DNA of 64,000 nucleotides from Armillaria gallica (lineage: Eukaryota; Basidiomycota; Agaricomycetes; Agaricales; Physalacriaceae), in assembly GCA_037576215.1 (NCBI GenBank), contig JBANDB010000001.1, positions 496,001 to 560,000 on the forward strand, given 5' to 3'. How positions within the stretch are numbered: position 1 is the first letter of the stretch; each line of letters opens with the position of its first letter. The notes under the pieces are model-generated. The model saw nothing but the letters and a program-made list of their open reading frames with translations, did not search any database and was not told the origin of the DNA. The position numbers were made by a program, and so were the translations under genes. Below are positions 53,564 through 64,000 of the stretch, piece after piece.

Positions 53564-55266
53564 ATTGCAAGCAACTCCTTGTCATAGATTTCATAGTTCC
53601 TTTCCATGGCACTGAGTGACTTCGACATGAAGGCCACCGGGCGCCATACTTTGTTCTGTCGCTGACTGAGGACAGCACTGACTGCCCCTTCACTGGCGTC
53701 AGCCTCGACCCAGAAGGGGTCCTCGTCATTTGGGATAGTGAGGACCACATCCTCGGCCATCCATCGTTTGAGTTCTTTGAACACCTTTTGCTGTGCTTCG
53801 CCCCATTTCCACTCTGCACTGCCCATGAGCTGCGTTAGCAGTTTCACAACCTTTGAGTACATTTTGATAAACTTTTGATAGAAGTTCATGAAGCCAAGGA
53901 ACAACTGAAGTTCCTTCTTCTTTCTGGGTGCAGGCCACTCGGAGATACCAGCGACCTTGACAGGGTCCATTCGGATCAAGTTTTCACTGATGATGACGCT
54001 GAGATACTCTGTTTCGAGCACCTCAAACTCACACTTTTCTGCCTTGAGGAAAAGCTTGTTCTTGTGAAGCCATTAGAGCATGCGCTTCACGATTTGTCGG
54101 TGTTTGCCAAGGTCTTTGGAGAAGATCAGGATGTCGTCGAGATAGATTGTGACCTTGCCCTTGGCGATCAGGTCCTTGAAGATGTCGTTCATCATCCATT
54201 GGAACATTGCAGGTGAGTTGGTGAGCCTGAAGAACATGACGGTTGGTTTGAAGAGTCCTCAGTTCATGCAGAAGGTGGCCTTCTCCTCATCTCCTTCCCT
54301 GATTCAGACGTTGTTGTATCCCCAACAGACATCGAGCTTTGTGAAGTACTTGGCACTGCGAAGCTTGTCAATGAGTTCAGAGATGAGTGGCAGCGGGTAA
54401 CAGTTCTTAATGGTCATCTCGTTGAGCTTGTGGTAATCTTGTACTGGTTGCAACGTGCTGTCCTTTTTCTTGACAAAGAAGAAAGAGGAGGCAAAGGGCG
54501 ACTTTGAGGGACGAATGCGGCCTGACCCCAGGTTTTCATTGAGGAATTTGTCGAGTTGTTCTTGTTCGTTTCAGTTCAAAGGATAGACCTTGCAGTCCAA
54601 GGTCGACTTTGCATTGGGAATGAGCTCAATGGCATGATCCCAAGGCTTTTGTTCAGGTAACTCATTGAAGTTTTCCTTAGCGAACAGGTTGTGGAAGGAG
54701 TGGTAGTGCTCAGGGATGAGTTCTTCGAAAGTCCTTTTGGGCTTGTCGGCATTGGCATTGGCTGCAAGGTTGTTTGCGTGGTGCATGGAGCAGAGGATTA
54801 ACTCCTTTTCCATTTGTACAGTGAGAATCATGTTGCCTTCCTTGAGTTCTTCGTCCCAGCGGTCATCGGGGTCCACGTCGGGGAGTTCAAGGTGATTCTT
54901 CACGCACTGACAGCGTCTGAAGATCATGTTTCCAGTTTTCCAGTTTACGACGGGGTTATGGTGCTTGAGCCAATCATGCCCAAGGTAAATGTCCTTCTTT
55001 CTGAGGTTGGTGACTGTGAGGTCAATCCGTTCACAATGCTCACCGATGGTTAGGCAGAGTTCAATGAATTCTATTATATCACCTCCCTGGTTCCTTGTTC
55101 CATCCATGTTATACACCGGGATGGGAACTACCATTTTCTTCATATCAAGCTGGTGTTCCTCGACATAGGCATGATTGATCATGCTCCCTGTACACCCACT
55201 GTCCAACAGCGCCTTTGTGCTCAGGGTCTTTCGACCTGTACAGGGTTCGATCATGACCGGGATCAT
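53564..55266 (-). pseudogene. E3 pol: protease, reverse transcriptase, RNase H start
   Basis: Minus strand. The protease lies at 55130-55230 (KALLDSGCTGSMINHAYVEE) and is followed by PIPVYNMDGTRNQGGD and YLGHDWLKHHNPVVNWKTG. The reverse transcriptase (about 54060-54560) retains KLDV and IYLDD. The connection and RNase H start (53554-54021) has PVKVAGISEWPAPRKK and WVEADASEGAVSAVL, and is cut by E2 after KELLAIML. Stops here are fewer than in E2. The frame is the same for protease and reverse transcriptase. Confidence 0.85.
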
Positions 55267-56780
55267 AAGGTCACTGGTTGCCCCGCAGGTATACTGAATG
55301 GGTTCACAGAGTTTGTAGAGTCATTCATGGGCGAGTTCGCCTGATTCTCGAAGTTTGTGGAGTAGTTTGTCCATTAGTTCTCCTATTCAGTCCTTGTGTA
55401 TCCATAAGCAAAGGACGGCATGAGTGGCGTTGTCGCTTGACAATTTGTGGACAGCTCATAGCATCCAATCGATCTCGAAAGGTTTTATCCATCTGTGAGG
55501 GACCTCTGGAACCTTTGCACTGACCTCGACAGGTTCAGCTACCATTGGTGAGGTCACCCCAACTTCCTCATTAGGAAGTGACTTCGTTGCTCAAGTAGGT
55601 GACTTGGGCAGGGTCAGAAGCATCACAGTGCGAGGCTTCGGGGAAATCGTCAGGCTTCCAGTGGAAAGCCATCTCTGGAAAGACGTGTCGTCTTCATTGT
55701 CTGGTATCTTGATCATCGTTACCTGATGCCCCCTCTTTACCACCTGGGTGCTAGCGGCTTCCTTCCTTTTGGCTGTGTTGTGCTTGTTCTTAGTCGGGGC
55801 TGCCACGCATCCGGCAGTTCTTGCCTCATGTGCATCTTCATTGGGAGCGCCCGGTGGGGTGTCATGCCGAACCAGATTGCTGGAATTGGATTGTGGCAAG
55901 CTCCATCCTTTAACACCGGAGTCACCCCTGTCGCAAGTGCGAGTAGGGGCAATGGGTTCAACTTGTGCCAGATGATCAGTACGGTTGGTCTTACCAGTCT
56001 GGCCCTGTTCCAAGTGCCAGGAGTCGTTCCACCCCCTAAGCGTGAAGGCTGTGGTACTGGAGCCATCACCAACTGCAGTCTTCGTAGCCAAGGGCCTGCT
56101 CCTTGCGGTATTCCCTGTTCGCAGGGCTGCTTCTCCAAGGGAGGCATGTCCCTTTGCGAGTGAAGGCACTTGTTCCCTTGTCCCAACCAGTTGGTTCTTT
56201 GTCACGGCACAAATCCCACTGTTCGAGGGGTCACCCTGAGGGGCAACAGGCACCTTGCCTGCTCCCAAGAATGTGGGACCGCTAGACTGGGAGTCTGCTG
56301 TTAAGTCGGGTAGCGATATGGTGGTCGCTTTTTCGATCGATGCATTCACTTGCGATGGGCTACTTGCCAGTTGTTTAGCCAGTTGTGTTGCAGAGGTTTC
56401 CCCCTCTTCAGCATGTGTTGAGAGAGAACTCTCTGCCCCATGCCCAGCAACAATTGTTGTTGCCTTTGCTTGTGCCCTGGCAGGCGGCTCTGTCGACCCT
56501 TTGAGTGGTGGTGTTCCTATAAAGGGGTCATTGTTAGTCAAATCCGTGCCCCAAAGGGTGTCGTATCGGTTTGCTGATTCTGTAACTGGGCATGTAGAAG
56601 TCAAAACATGGCGCGTAGGCCATACATTGTCTGTATCGATTTTTTTTGTCCTTTTGAAGTCGTATGAGTAAAGACTGGCCCCGCACTTGGGGACTGGGGT
56701 ATAGCCGAATGTGTATGTAAAATGTCTGTTTGTAAAGCATAATGAGCCCATTCAACAGGAGAGGAAAGTGCACCAGTGAA
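55267..56780 (-). pseudogene. E3 pol N-terminal linker
   Basis: A 386-codon minus-strand frame (55591-56751) without a catalytic domain. It includes KRGHQVTMIKIPDNEDDTSF, which matches the E2 linker (KRGHQVAFIEEVPDNEDITS). Composition is low in hydrophobic residues and looks disordered. Whether it starts by frameshift from gag is unclear, because the gag and pol frames differ by +1 here rather than -1, possibly through an indel. Confidence 0.6.
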
Positions 56781-56799
56781 GTCCGTGGTTGTCGCGAAC

Positions 56800-58560
56800 G
56801 AATCAGAATTTGGACAACCTAATCTTTTACCTCCTCGATCTTCATCTCTGGCGCCAGGAGAACTTCATCGGCTTCCAGGGCACATACCTGTCATGGTTGG
56901 CCCTTGTTGGGGCAATCCTTGCTGAGGTGTCCCTTCTTGCCGCACTAGAAGCACAGCCCCTCTGCCCTCTGTTTCTTTTGGAGGGCGTCGACATCTATAG
57001 GCTCTCCCTGCCCCCCATATGTCATTCCTTTGCGCTTGACCCATTTGCCGCCCGTGTCTCGACTCGGCATGCCTTTGCCGGAGTTGGTCAGTCTGCTCAT
57101 GTTGCTGGACTTTCCACTGCTAGTGATCTGCTTCTGGTTAGTCGGACAGCAGTCCTGTCACTGTTTGATTCCGTGCATTTGGTTATAAGCGTAATGGCGC
57201 TGGTGTTCCTCGTATATGCAGATGATGCGCGCCTTCCATTTCTTGTAGTCGCATGGGATTCCAAAGCCTATATTGATGACAGTGTTGGTGTAGCTGGAGG
57301 GAATACCTTGTCAGATGGTGGCGACCATGGTTCCTCGTTCACTGGTGTCATTTCTTCGTCCTGCCAGTTTAGCCTTCATTTCCAACTTCTGGAAGAAGAG
57401 GGCCACTGAGTCATTGCCCATTCTCATCTCCTTCATCTCTCACTCATGCTTCTCTTCTGCCATGGGATCTCGGAAGTGTTGCCTTACCCGGTCGTAGAAA
57501 TCTTCCCAGCTCGGATATTGATATCGAGGAATATCGTTGGCGTCGTCCGGTATCCACCAGTATTCCTCTCACTGGTGTACCCACCAGGTGGAGGTGGGTC
57601 CCATGAAGAGTCCTGCCATGAAGACGACCATCAGGGAGTGTATTCCCTGGAATGAGTGCCGAAAGACCTCGAAGTAGGAGTTACAGTCCCCTAAGAACTG
57701 GTCTATGTCATCGTGCTCCCCTTTGAACTTTTCAGGGCATTCGAAGGTGGGTTTGATCCTGTAGAATTGTGGAACAGGATCGGCATCCCAATTCCCAAGG
57801 GGTCTGGTGTCAGGGGGGTCATAGCCCAGGGGTTGCGGTACCGAGAATCGGTCTGGACTGGGGACCTTCAGTGGTGGTCTCCCAGGTCTCCCCCTGTTGA
57901 CTCCTTTTCCTTTCTTCAGCTGTTCCAGCTCCTCTCATAGTCAGACATTTTCATCGCGCATCTGGGCCGTCTGTGTCCACAGCTGGTCTATGCATTCTGC
58001 GTCTGTTGGTTCGGGAGGCTGTCCTGAGCCTCCTTCTTCCATGTCTCTGCCTGCGAATATCCTACTCATTTCCCTGCCTAGGTACTGTCCTTGTCGCCTC
58101 CACTCCTTTGGCAGCAAGTCAGGAAGGGGGAACAGGTTTCTGATCTGGAACCTATAGGGGTCCGTCCCATTGTTCCACCTCCCAGAGTCAGTCGTTCTGT
58201 GCGTTGGCCAAAATGATGAGGTCCGCCTCCAGTTGGAGCTGTTCCTTGTCTGTTCATGGCCGTAGGGAGTGTATGCGGGTTCCCCTGAATGCCAGGCAAA
58301 ATTGGGAGCGGTCCCGGTTGGCAAATATTCAGGCTGTAATCTGGGCCTCCAGGTGATCAGGTTTGAGGGGGTCACCTTGGTGTATGGCAAGGTATCGGTC
58401 CATGGAGGTTTGTTGTCAGGGTTGCCACCTCCCCGGCCATGCTCTGGCATCTGTGTTGTGCTGTCTGATCCCCCAGGCAGTGGTTTGTTTGGTGCTGAAG
58501 ATCTCTCGGTCAACGATGGAGAGGTGGGGCCAGTTGTAGTCGTGTCCAAACGGGTTGAAA
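56800..58560 (-). pseudogene. E3 gag
   Basis: Minus strand. The N-terminal proline-rich part is 57941-58549, then a capsid region at about 57100-57890 (FECPEKFKGEHDDIDQFLGD, HSFQGIHSLMVVFMAG, WEDFYDRVRQHFRDP) and a zinc knuckle at about 56915-56960 (LCF*CGKKGHLSKDC) whose Arg is replaced by TAG. The exact start is not clear: the open frame begins without an ATG at 58549. Several stops. Confidence 0.7.
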
Positions 58561-60056
58561 GGGTCGCTCAGGGTTCGTGGTATTCCATGGTGGTTGAACT
58601 AGAGTGCATCGACTCGTTCGAAGACCGGGAGTCGTTGCTGTCCAAATGGGATGGGGGCCAGGGCATCAGAGTCGCTGCTTGTGTTGCTATCGGGGAATCT
58701 TCCGAAATGAAGTATGGGCACAACATTTCAGGGAATGGGTTGTATTGGGCCATTTCTTCAGGGAAGGCGCCAAGTGGGACATAGAAGCCCAGCATGATCT
58801 CTTGGTGGGGTATACGGTGGTACAGGTTTGCTGTCGGAGTCATGTATAGTGATGACCTCTGGTTCAGGTTGTAGTTGGGTCGCAGTGAACTTGGGGATAA
58901 TGGGGTTCCCATCTGGTTGTATCTCAGGAACCACTGGTTGGTCCCATACCCATAGGTTGGCTGGGGTGTCCTCAGGGCTCCAGGTGCCCATTGGGTATTT
59001 GGGGTCAGTGGTAATCTGTAGTGCCCTGGTCTCGGGGACAGGGTGCGGACTGGGGGTTCTTGGAACATTTGAAGGCCCCGGGGTTGCATTTCAGAAGTGC
59101 CTGGGGAGTTCTGAGGTTTGGCTATCCTCCCTACTCTCGTAGAGCTCCTCGGAGGACTTGTGGAATATGATGGTCGTGGTCCTGATATGGCGCAATCATC
59201 TTGTTGCTGTCGTAGTTGCCTGGTGCGCTGTGGGATGGGGGTCAGTGGTATAGCTGGCATGTGTTTCAAATTGGTTGGTTTGGGGGAAGACATAGTGTCT
59301 AGGGAATGGGGCATAGTCGAGATTATATCATGCCCATACAGGAACAATGAGTCCCCAGCGCTGGAGTTGGTGTCGGATTCCTTCTCTAAAGGCGAGAAGG
59401 ATGAGGGCTGTGAAGAAAAAGATAAGTACAGCCCCTGCTAGGGTGGAGGCAAGTGCGATTGTTTGTGGCGTGGTCAAGTCGGGGGTCATCGGTTTTGTCG
59501 ATGGAGTCAATCTATGTCCCTCAGCAGGAGGGCGATTTATCGGAGAAGGGCTTGTGCAAGTATGAAGGCAAGGATATTCAGTGTGAGGAGTAGTCACTGA
59601 TCCCCTACACCTGGTTCTGTTGGTTGAGCCGTCGTTGGGCTCATTCCGCTCAAATTCATCGGAGGATGAGGGTGCAGTCAAGGATGGTGAGGGTGAGGAG
59701 GGCACTTATTGCAATGGTGGCTGAAATTGAGATGGCTGCGATGGTACCTGGGGTCCAGGTTGTTTCCATGCAGCTTTTTTGGATTCGGTGTAGATGGTGA
59801 GGAGGAGGGAGTTTAGAACATCAGTTAGGGAACTGTCATTCTGTTTGACTATTCGAATGATCTTTTCCTCAATCAATGTTGAGGTCATAGTCTCCTCTGT
59901 AGTACCTGCAGTAGTCATACTGTTGATCGTCATCATAGGGATCAGGGCTCTGTCTCTTTGGGTGCTTCCTTCTATATCGAGAGTGGTGCTTTCGGGTTTT
60001 TTTTGGCCTCCCTCCTGCAACGTTCTTTTGTTTGAGGTTCTGTTGGTTCGGGACAT
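58400..60056 (-). pseudogene. E3 ORF-N: transmembrane N-terminal ORF
   Basis: Minus-strand frame from ATG 60056 (MSRTNRTSNKRTLQEGG), continuing through a TAA at 59706-59708 and further stops to about 58400. It holds one strong hydrophobic segment near 59400-59480 (TIALASTLAGAVLIFFFTAL) followed by basic residues (FREGIRHQ) and a proline/acid-rich tail with SPEDTPANLWVWDQPVVPE. Gag lies in the +1 frame after it, the same layout as E1 and E2. Sequence identity to ORF-N of E1 and E2 is low; the shared feature is position, frame and membrane segment. Confidence 0.5.
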
Positions 60057-60117
60057 ATTTGGGTGGTCGAGTCGATGGCATAAAAGATTCCCTCGGTGAA
60101 TGGTGGGGAATGTAGAA

Positions 60118-60134
60118 GAAAACTTCGAGCTAAT
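60118..60134 (-). promoter_or_regulatory. E3 primer-binding site (self-priming type)
   Basis: On the minus strand ATTAGCTCGAAG follows the 5' LTR. It pairs with CTTTGAGCTAA of its own LTR (60295-60305) with one G-U pair. That stretch starts 34 nt after a TATATAAG box (60341-60334 on the minus strand). Confidence 0.6.
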
Positions 60135-60543
60135 TGTTATGGACGGACTCGGGAATAACAAACAAGGTGACTAATGTGCACTGCCTCTCACTTTGGGCAG
60201 GGCAATAGTACCGTGGAGTTTGCTACAGCGAGGCAGTGTAACGTTTAGACTCTGGGCTTGTTTAAGAGAAGAGTAAAGTCTGGGTGGATTTAACTTAGCT
60301 CAAAGCTAGGGTACATGGCTGAGAGCTATGCTACTTATATACTGCTTGATTTAGTTCTAATTATATATGTGTTCATGTGTCCATCTGTCAAATGTTGTAT
60401 GGAAGCCTGGCTGTTACCAGATGTCTGAGAGAAAACATTGAGGTTGTGCAATCTAGCGTTGGTGTCCACATGTTGTGCCGAGGTGCCGAGATGCCAAGGT
60501 GCTGAGATGAGATGAGATAGGAAAAAGTGGAAAAATCATAACA
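60135..60543 (-). repeat. E3 5' LTR
   Basis: 409 bp, matching 42793-43185 apart from transitions and a 12-14 base duplication near 60480-60505 (GCCGAGATGCCAAGGTGCTGAGATG). Confidence 0.9.
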
Positions 60544-60548
60544 GGCAG

Positions 60549-60876
60549 GGACTCCATAGAGCCATTTTGCCAGGGGGGATGCTAGGCGCTTGTTCCCCTG
60601 CCCCATCCAGTCTAATCATTATGATGGGTGTCACTATGGTGGGTGACTTGTCGTTCAATGCTTTCACCTGTAATAGGTTACTTGCTGAACATTTAGCCGG
60701 TAGTTTGACTATCGTGGCTCCTCCTGTTGATTCTTGCTTAGTTTCGGTTTTGGAAGTCATGGCCACGGGTATATTCAAATGTGCAGTAGATACTACAGAT
60801 CTATAAGTACATGATATATTTGTGACAGGTGTACCATTCAAAACTAAGTCCTTGGCTGAGTAAATTGAATCATTAT
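60549..60876 (-). pseudogene. E1 pol N-terminal fragment
   Basis: Minus-strand frame (60536-60841 and upstream) with DSIYSAKDLV, homologous to DSTYSAKDLV of E2. It lies in the -1 frame relative to E1 gag, as in E2. It is cut by E3 after the codons equivalent to EVPASQG in E2; the other half resumes at 42787. Confidence 0.75.
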
Positions 60877-62400
60877 TTACTCAGCATCTTCTTTTACCTC
60901 CTCAACTGTTGAGAGGGTTGTCTGTTCCTCCATTGGATGTTTGTCCCAGTAATAGTTGCATTGGTGCAGTGCTTCTTCCCTGGATTTCGGCGTGTTAGGG
61001 CAGTCACATTTGAAGTGTCTGAGCTTGCCACATCGGAAACACTTTGCTGCTGCCCTTGCTGCATCAATATCCATTGGCGTGCCATGTCCCCCGTATGTTG
61101 TCCCTGATGCCATTCTCATCATTGGTGTTGCTGCTGGTGCTTGACCACCCTTCTGGGGCATGGTCACCTTCTGTGCTGGTGGCTTAGTGTCAACGTGCCC
61201 AGTCACTTCTGCTTGCTTGAGCCACCAGTTATAGTCCATTTGGAGTAGACGAGCCTTCCACTTGTCATAAGTGATGGGCACTTCTCTGTCGGCTGAGTAT
61301 ATTGTGTTTTTACTCATTTCTCGGGTGGCCTTCTTGATTTGAGCAATCATGACCTGCTCATTGTCCTTGATGTTGGCATAATAGGTGAGCTCTTCGAATT
61401 GCTGGAAGAACTGGTTGCTATTTTGGAAGTTGACCTGTCTGAGCTTTTCCCACTGTGTGTGTTTGATCTGCGCATCAGCATCCTTTCAGAACCTTGCCCT
61501 GAGCTCTGACTTGAAGTCCTTGTACGAGGGGTACAATTGTTCTCCATCGGGACTCCGTCCAATCACTCTTGAGCATAGCTCCCACTATTTTTCAGCATCT
61601 TCACTGAGTTGTGAGATGCAGAAAATTACTTTATGGGGGTGGAACTGGAAGTGGTGGTTGAACAGCTTGAAGTGCAGTTCGCACTTTAGGAAAAACCAGG
61701 AGATGTCGCTAGAATCTCCTTTGAAGTCGTTGACCTCCTTCAGGATTTTGGGCTTGAGCTCATTGTAGAGAGCCATGGCACCATCAGCCAATACCCAGGG
61801 GATTGGTGGGTCAGGTGGTGGCTGTTGTGGGGCAGGGAATCATGGTAGTGCCCATCGCTGAGGTGGGGCAGAAGGTTGCAGTGGTTGAGTGGGTTGTCTG
61901 TTACTGCCGCCTCCTCCACCACCTGATCCTGATGGATCAGCCCCAGCAAATGGTATGTAGATGCGGGTGTATGTGCCTGGCAGTGCCTGTCCTCTGACAT
62001 AAGAGAAGGTTCTGACTGGTGCTCGGGGGGGTTCTACCAGTGGAGCATCTGGCATGGGTTCCTGGATCTCAATTTTGGCTGTGGCATCCTCATAATGGGT
62101 AAGGGGCCACATGGGGGCATCTGGATGTAATTTGTTATACAGGAGGCGAGCATTTTGCTCCACCTCATACTGTAAAATGTGGTCTGCTGGGAGGTTCCTC
62201 TGTTTGTTCATAAAATAATCATTTCCAGCTTGGGTTTCTCCTCAAGTCAGAATAAAAGGTAATTCATAAGCAAATACACTATATATGTTTTGGTACTCTG
62301 CCTGAATCAGTATCTGTGGGGCTGGGGTCTCAGTCTCATAGTCATGTTCTTGTTCATAAATTCATATAGTGTCATAAAGGATAGTATGGGGACTTCTAAT
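60877..62400 (-). pseudogene. E1 gag
   Basis: Minus strand. The N-terminal part at 61840-62211 has LPADHILQYEVEQNARLLYN. The capsid region is about 61350-61790 (FKGDSSDISWFFLKCELHFK, WEKLRQVNFQNSNQFFQQF). The CCHC zinc knuckle near 61010-61050 is intact (CFRCGKLRHFKCDC). It ends at the stop after EEVKEDAE (60877). TAG or TGA stops occur after AEK, ARF and ALP. Better preserved than E2 at the zinc knuckle. Confidence 0.8.
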
Positions 62401-63406
62401 TGTTGTCTCCACTGGGTGGGTCTGGATGGGTTGCATGGAGCGACAGGATGGGGGATAGCTCAGTGCCAGCAGGAGACTCTCTGTGAATGCCATCAATATA
62501 CTCTGCCTCAGGGAGTCCCTCAGTAGCAGTGTCGCTCCCCTCACTAGCATAGCTGTGCCCCTGGGTCTCGCCAAATTGGTTGAGGTGGATCTAGGAGTAG
62601 CTCTTGTCGATCTGCTGGGCAGTTCTTCTGATGGTTTGGGGTACAAAGGGTTGGAGGAGGATTGCGGGGTGGTGCTGCTCCTGGACATTCTGCCAGTAGG
62701 GGTGAAGGCAGGATGGTCCGGCAATGGGCTCCTCGTCTCCCAATACAGGCTTGAGTGCCTGCTGCTTGGCTGGTACAGGCTGGTCTCAGAACTGGATCTG
62801 TCTATAGCTGGTTGAGGGAGGGGTTCTGTGATTGGGGGAGCCACGGTTGGAGGGGAAGTAGGTGCTATACAGAATGGTAATATTGTCCCAGAACTCACTG
62901 GGGGTAACCGGGGCTGCGGGTGTTGTAGCGCGGTCCCTGTGAGCCCAAGGATTGTAGCTGTGGGCACTGATGGGTTTATTGTCATGGCCTAGAAAGAATC
63001 CCTGGCGCTCATCGTCAGCGAGTTGGGTGTAGTCGCTGGGTGAGGGAGATCAAGGGGCGTATGGGGGAGAGCTGGAAGTACTAGTGGGGGTGACAATGAC
63101 GATAGGCATGTGCCTTCAGGGAGGGGTAGAAGGCCTTCTCTCCTGGTTGACAGGAGAAGGCAACTCAGTAGAGACCTCTTCTTCCAGCTCTCTAAGGAGG
63201 TTGTTGACTGAGATCGGTCATCACGGTATGGGTGTGATGATTGGTGGCTGCTGCTGCTCAATCAGGATGCCATTTACAATCTGGGTAATGGTGTTGGGCT
63301 GAGGTGGCTCCCAACGTCGTACTGTGAGTACGAATGCTGTGGCAAGGAGGAGGCTGCCTACACCTACAGAGGCTCCGAAGATGGCTTCGGCTGCTGTGTC
63401 AGACAT
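62390..63406 (-). pseudogene. E1 ORF-N: transmembrane N-terminal ORF
   Basis: Starts at ATG 63406 (MSDTAAEAIFGASVGVGSLL) with a hydrophobic segment at about residues 9-29 followed by RRWEPPQ. The frame continues through paired TGA codons at about 63220 into a stretch homologous to E2 (YNPWAHRDRATTPAAP, SEFWDNITILYSTYFPSN) and ends near 62390, about 340 codons. Gag follows in the +1 frame. Function unknown; see E2 ORF-N. Confidence 0.6.
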
Positions 63407-63434
63407 GAAGGTTCTAGTAAAGGAACCTAGGGAA

Positions 63435-63448
63435 AGCTTTGAGCTAAA
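63435..63448 (-). promoter_or_regulatory. E1 primer-binding site (self-priming type)
   Basis: Minus-strand TTTAGCTCAAAGCT next to the 5' LTR. It is the complement of AGCTTTGAGCTAA inside the LTR (63589-63601). The TATA-like box here reads TATTTAAG. Confidence 0.6.
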
Positions 63449-63805
63449 TGTAAGACCCAAACTCCAATCAAGAGTAAACAGCAGCTGCATCGCATTTGTA
63501 CAATCACCGATGGTCTCGTGAAGAATGGAGATCAAGACTTAGCAAGGAGCACTAAGCGAGAATGAATGTGTTTTGGTATGAATAAACGTTAGCTCAAAGC
63601 TAGGAAATATACAGCTTTGAGTATACTACTTAAATACTAAAGTGAGGGTCCTAATAATAAGTACACTGTGTTAGAAAGTGACAAACAAAATACATGGCAA
63701 CCAAGTATGACTGTATAATAATGTGAAGACTCCATGGAGTCGCAGATCCTAAGGATAAGATAAGATAAGAGGTGCTTAGGTAAAGAAAATGAATAAATCA
63801 TAACA
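63449..63805 (-). repeat. E1 5' LTR
   Basis: 357 bp, the same family as 36494-36873 and, inverted, 45106 and 53144. A short GATAA run is at 63754-63770. Confidence 0.9.
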
Positions 63806-63810
63806 GGAGG

Positions 63811-64000
63811 TGGGTGTCTGATCTTTGAACTTCTTGACTGTCAAAGTTATATATGACCTTAACAAGCACGGTGTGGAGGGGGAGTGGATGATCAAGTAGC
63901 CCAGTGTCCTCAGCATGATGCTGTGCTGCACCACATCTATGTGTGCACCAAATTTTGGCTTTCACCTTGATACAGCGACTAGGTGCTATGCTACATCTAC
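63811..64000 (-). pseudogene. HNH-gene 5' fragment (copy E)
   Basis: The stretch 63865-63915 matches 21300-21350 of copy C (GGAGTGGATGATCAAGTAGC against GGAAGTGGATGATCAAATAG). On the minus strand this is the LGYLIIH segment near the N-terminus. The following CACCAAATTTTGGCTTTCAC resembles the upstream flank of copy C at 21445. It is a small internal-deletion remnant and runs to the window end. Confidence 0.45.

Larger units (their letters stand above)
42793..60543 (-). mobile_element. E3: second chromodomain Ty3/gypsy element, nested in E1
   Basis: LTRs at 42793-43185 and 60135-60543, flanked by the exact 5-bp duplication GGCAG (42788-42792, 60544-60548). It sits in the E1 pol linker at a small palindrome (CCCTGCCTCGCAGGG in E2). 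It is itself split by E2. Native length without E2 is about 9.3 kb. Coding order on the minus strand is ORF-N, Gag, Pol, chromodomain. Its LTRs are only distantly like those of E1 and E2, so it is a different family of the same clade. Confidence 0.9.
36494..63805 (-). mobile_element. E1: chromodomain Ty3/gypsy LTR retrotransposon (outer element)
   Basis: Bounded by LTRs 36494-36873 and 63449-63805 with the exact 5-bp duplication GGAGG (36489-36493, 63806-63810). Coding order on the minus strand is ORF-N, Gag, Pol ending with a chromodomain. It is split by E3 (42793-60543) and by the LTR-like insertion 40791-42463. Removing these and their TSD copies leaves about 7.9 kb. The gag, protease, reverse transcriptase, RNase H, integrase order and chromodomain place it in the chromoviruses. 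Multiple stops and one frameshift make it inactive. Confidence 0.9.

Noticed and set aside
45106..63805. LTRs 45106 and 63449 as a pair of one element
   Set aside because: They are in opposite orientation. Target duplications and coding orientation pair 45106 with 53144, and 36494 with 63449.

Overview
The window looks like a transposon-rich, gene-poor block of an Agaricomycete (mushroom-type basidiomycete) nuclear genome. The evidence is chromodomain-bearing Ty3/gypsy retrotransposons, decayed copies of an HNH-nuclease family gene of a type I know from Agaricomycetes, GT-AG intron-like breaks, and no bacterial operon structure. I see no intact host gene; almost everything is a relic.

Region 1 (about 1-31795) is a head-to-tail array of three diverged copies (A, B, C) of one 8.5-12 kb segment. 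Each copy holds, in order, an unrecognised relic, an HNH-nuclease pseudogene (minus strand), small unrecognised gene relics on the minus strand, and a stretch with tRNA-like sequences. Because each copy shows the empty site for insertions in the others, small DNA transposons can be called with their target duplications: a Tc1/mariner-like element, a hAT-like element and a 9-bp-TSD element in B; a PIF/Harbinger-like element with a nested hAT-like element in C; and a hAT-like remnant in A.

Region 2 (about 32240-36488) is a fourth copy (D) of the HNH segment in inverted orientation. It is split by a 1.65 kb LTR-like insertion and partly duplicated.

Region 3 (36494-63805) is a nest of LTR retrotransposons. 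E1 (minus strand, TSD GGAGG) spans the whole block. It was interrupted by a second 1.67 kb LTR-like insertion (TSD TCAT) and by E3 (minus strand, 42793-60543, TSD GGCAG). E3 was in turn interrupted by E2 (plus strand, 45106-53558, TSD GCATG), which belongs to the same family as E1. After 63810 a small HNH-gene fragment reappears.

All three elements share an unusual layout. An upstream ORF (called ORF-N here) with one predicted transmembrane segment and a proline/acid-rich tail is followed by Gag in the +1 frame. In E1 and E2, Pol (protease, reverse transcriptase, RNase H, integrase, chromodomain) then follows in the -1 frame. Each has a primer-binding site complementary to a stretch of its own LTR about 35 nt downstream of a TATA-like box, as in self-priming Tf1/sushi chromoviruses. 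Nearly every in-frame stop is a TGA at an expected Arg (CGA) codon, and paired LTRs differ almost only at CpG-derived sites. The elements were therefore silenced by CpG decay.
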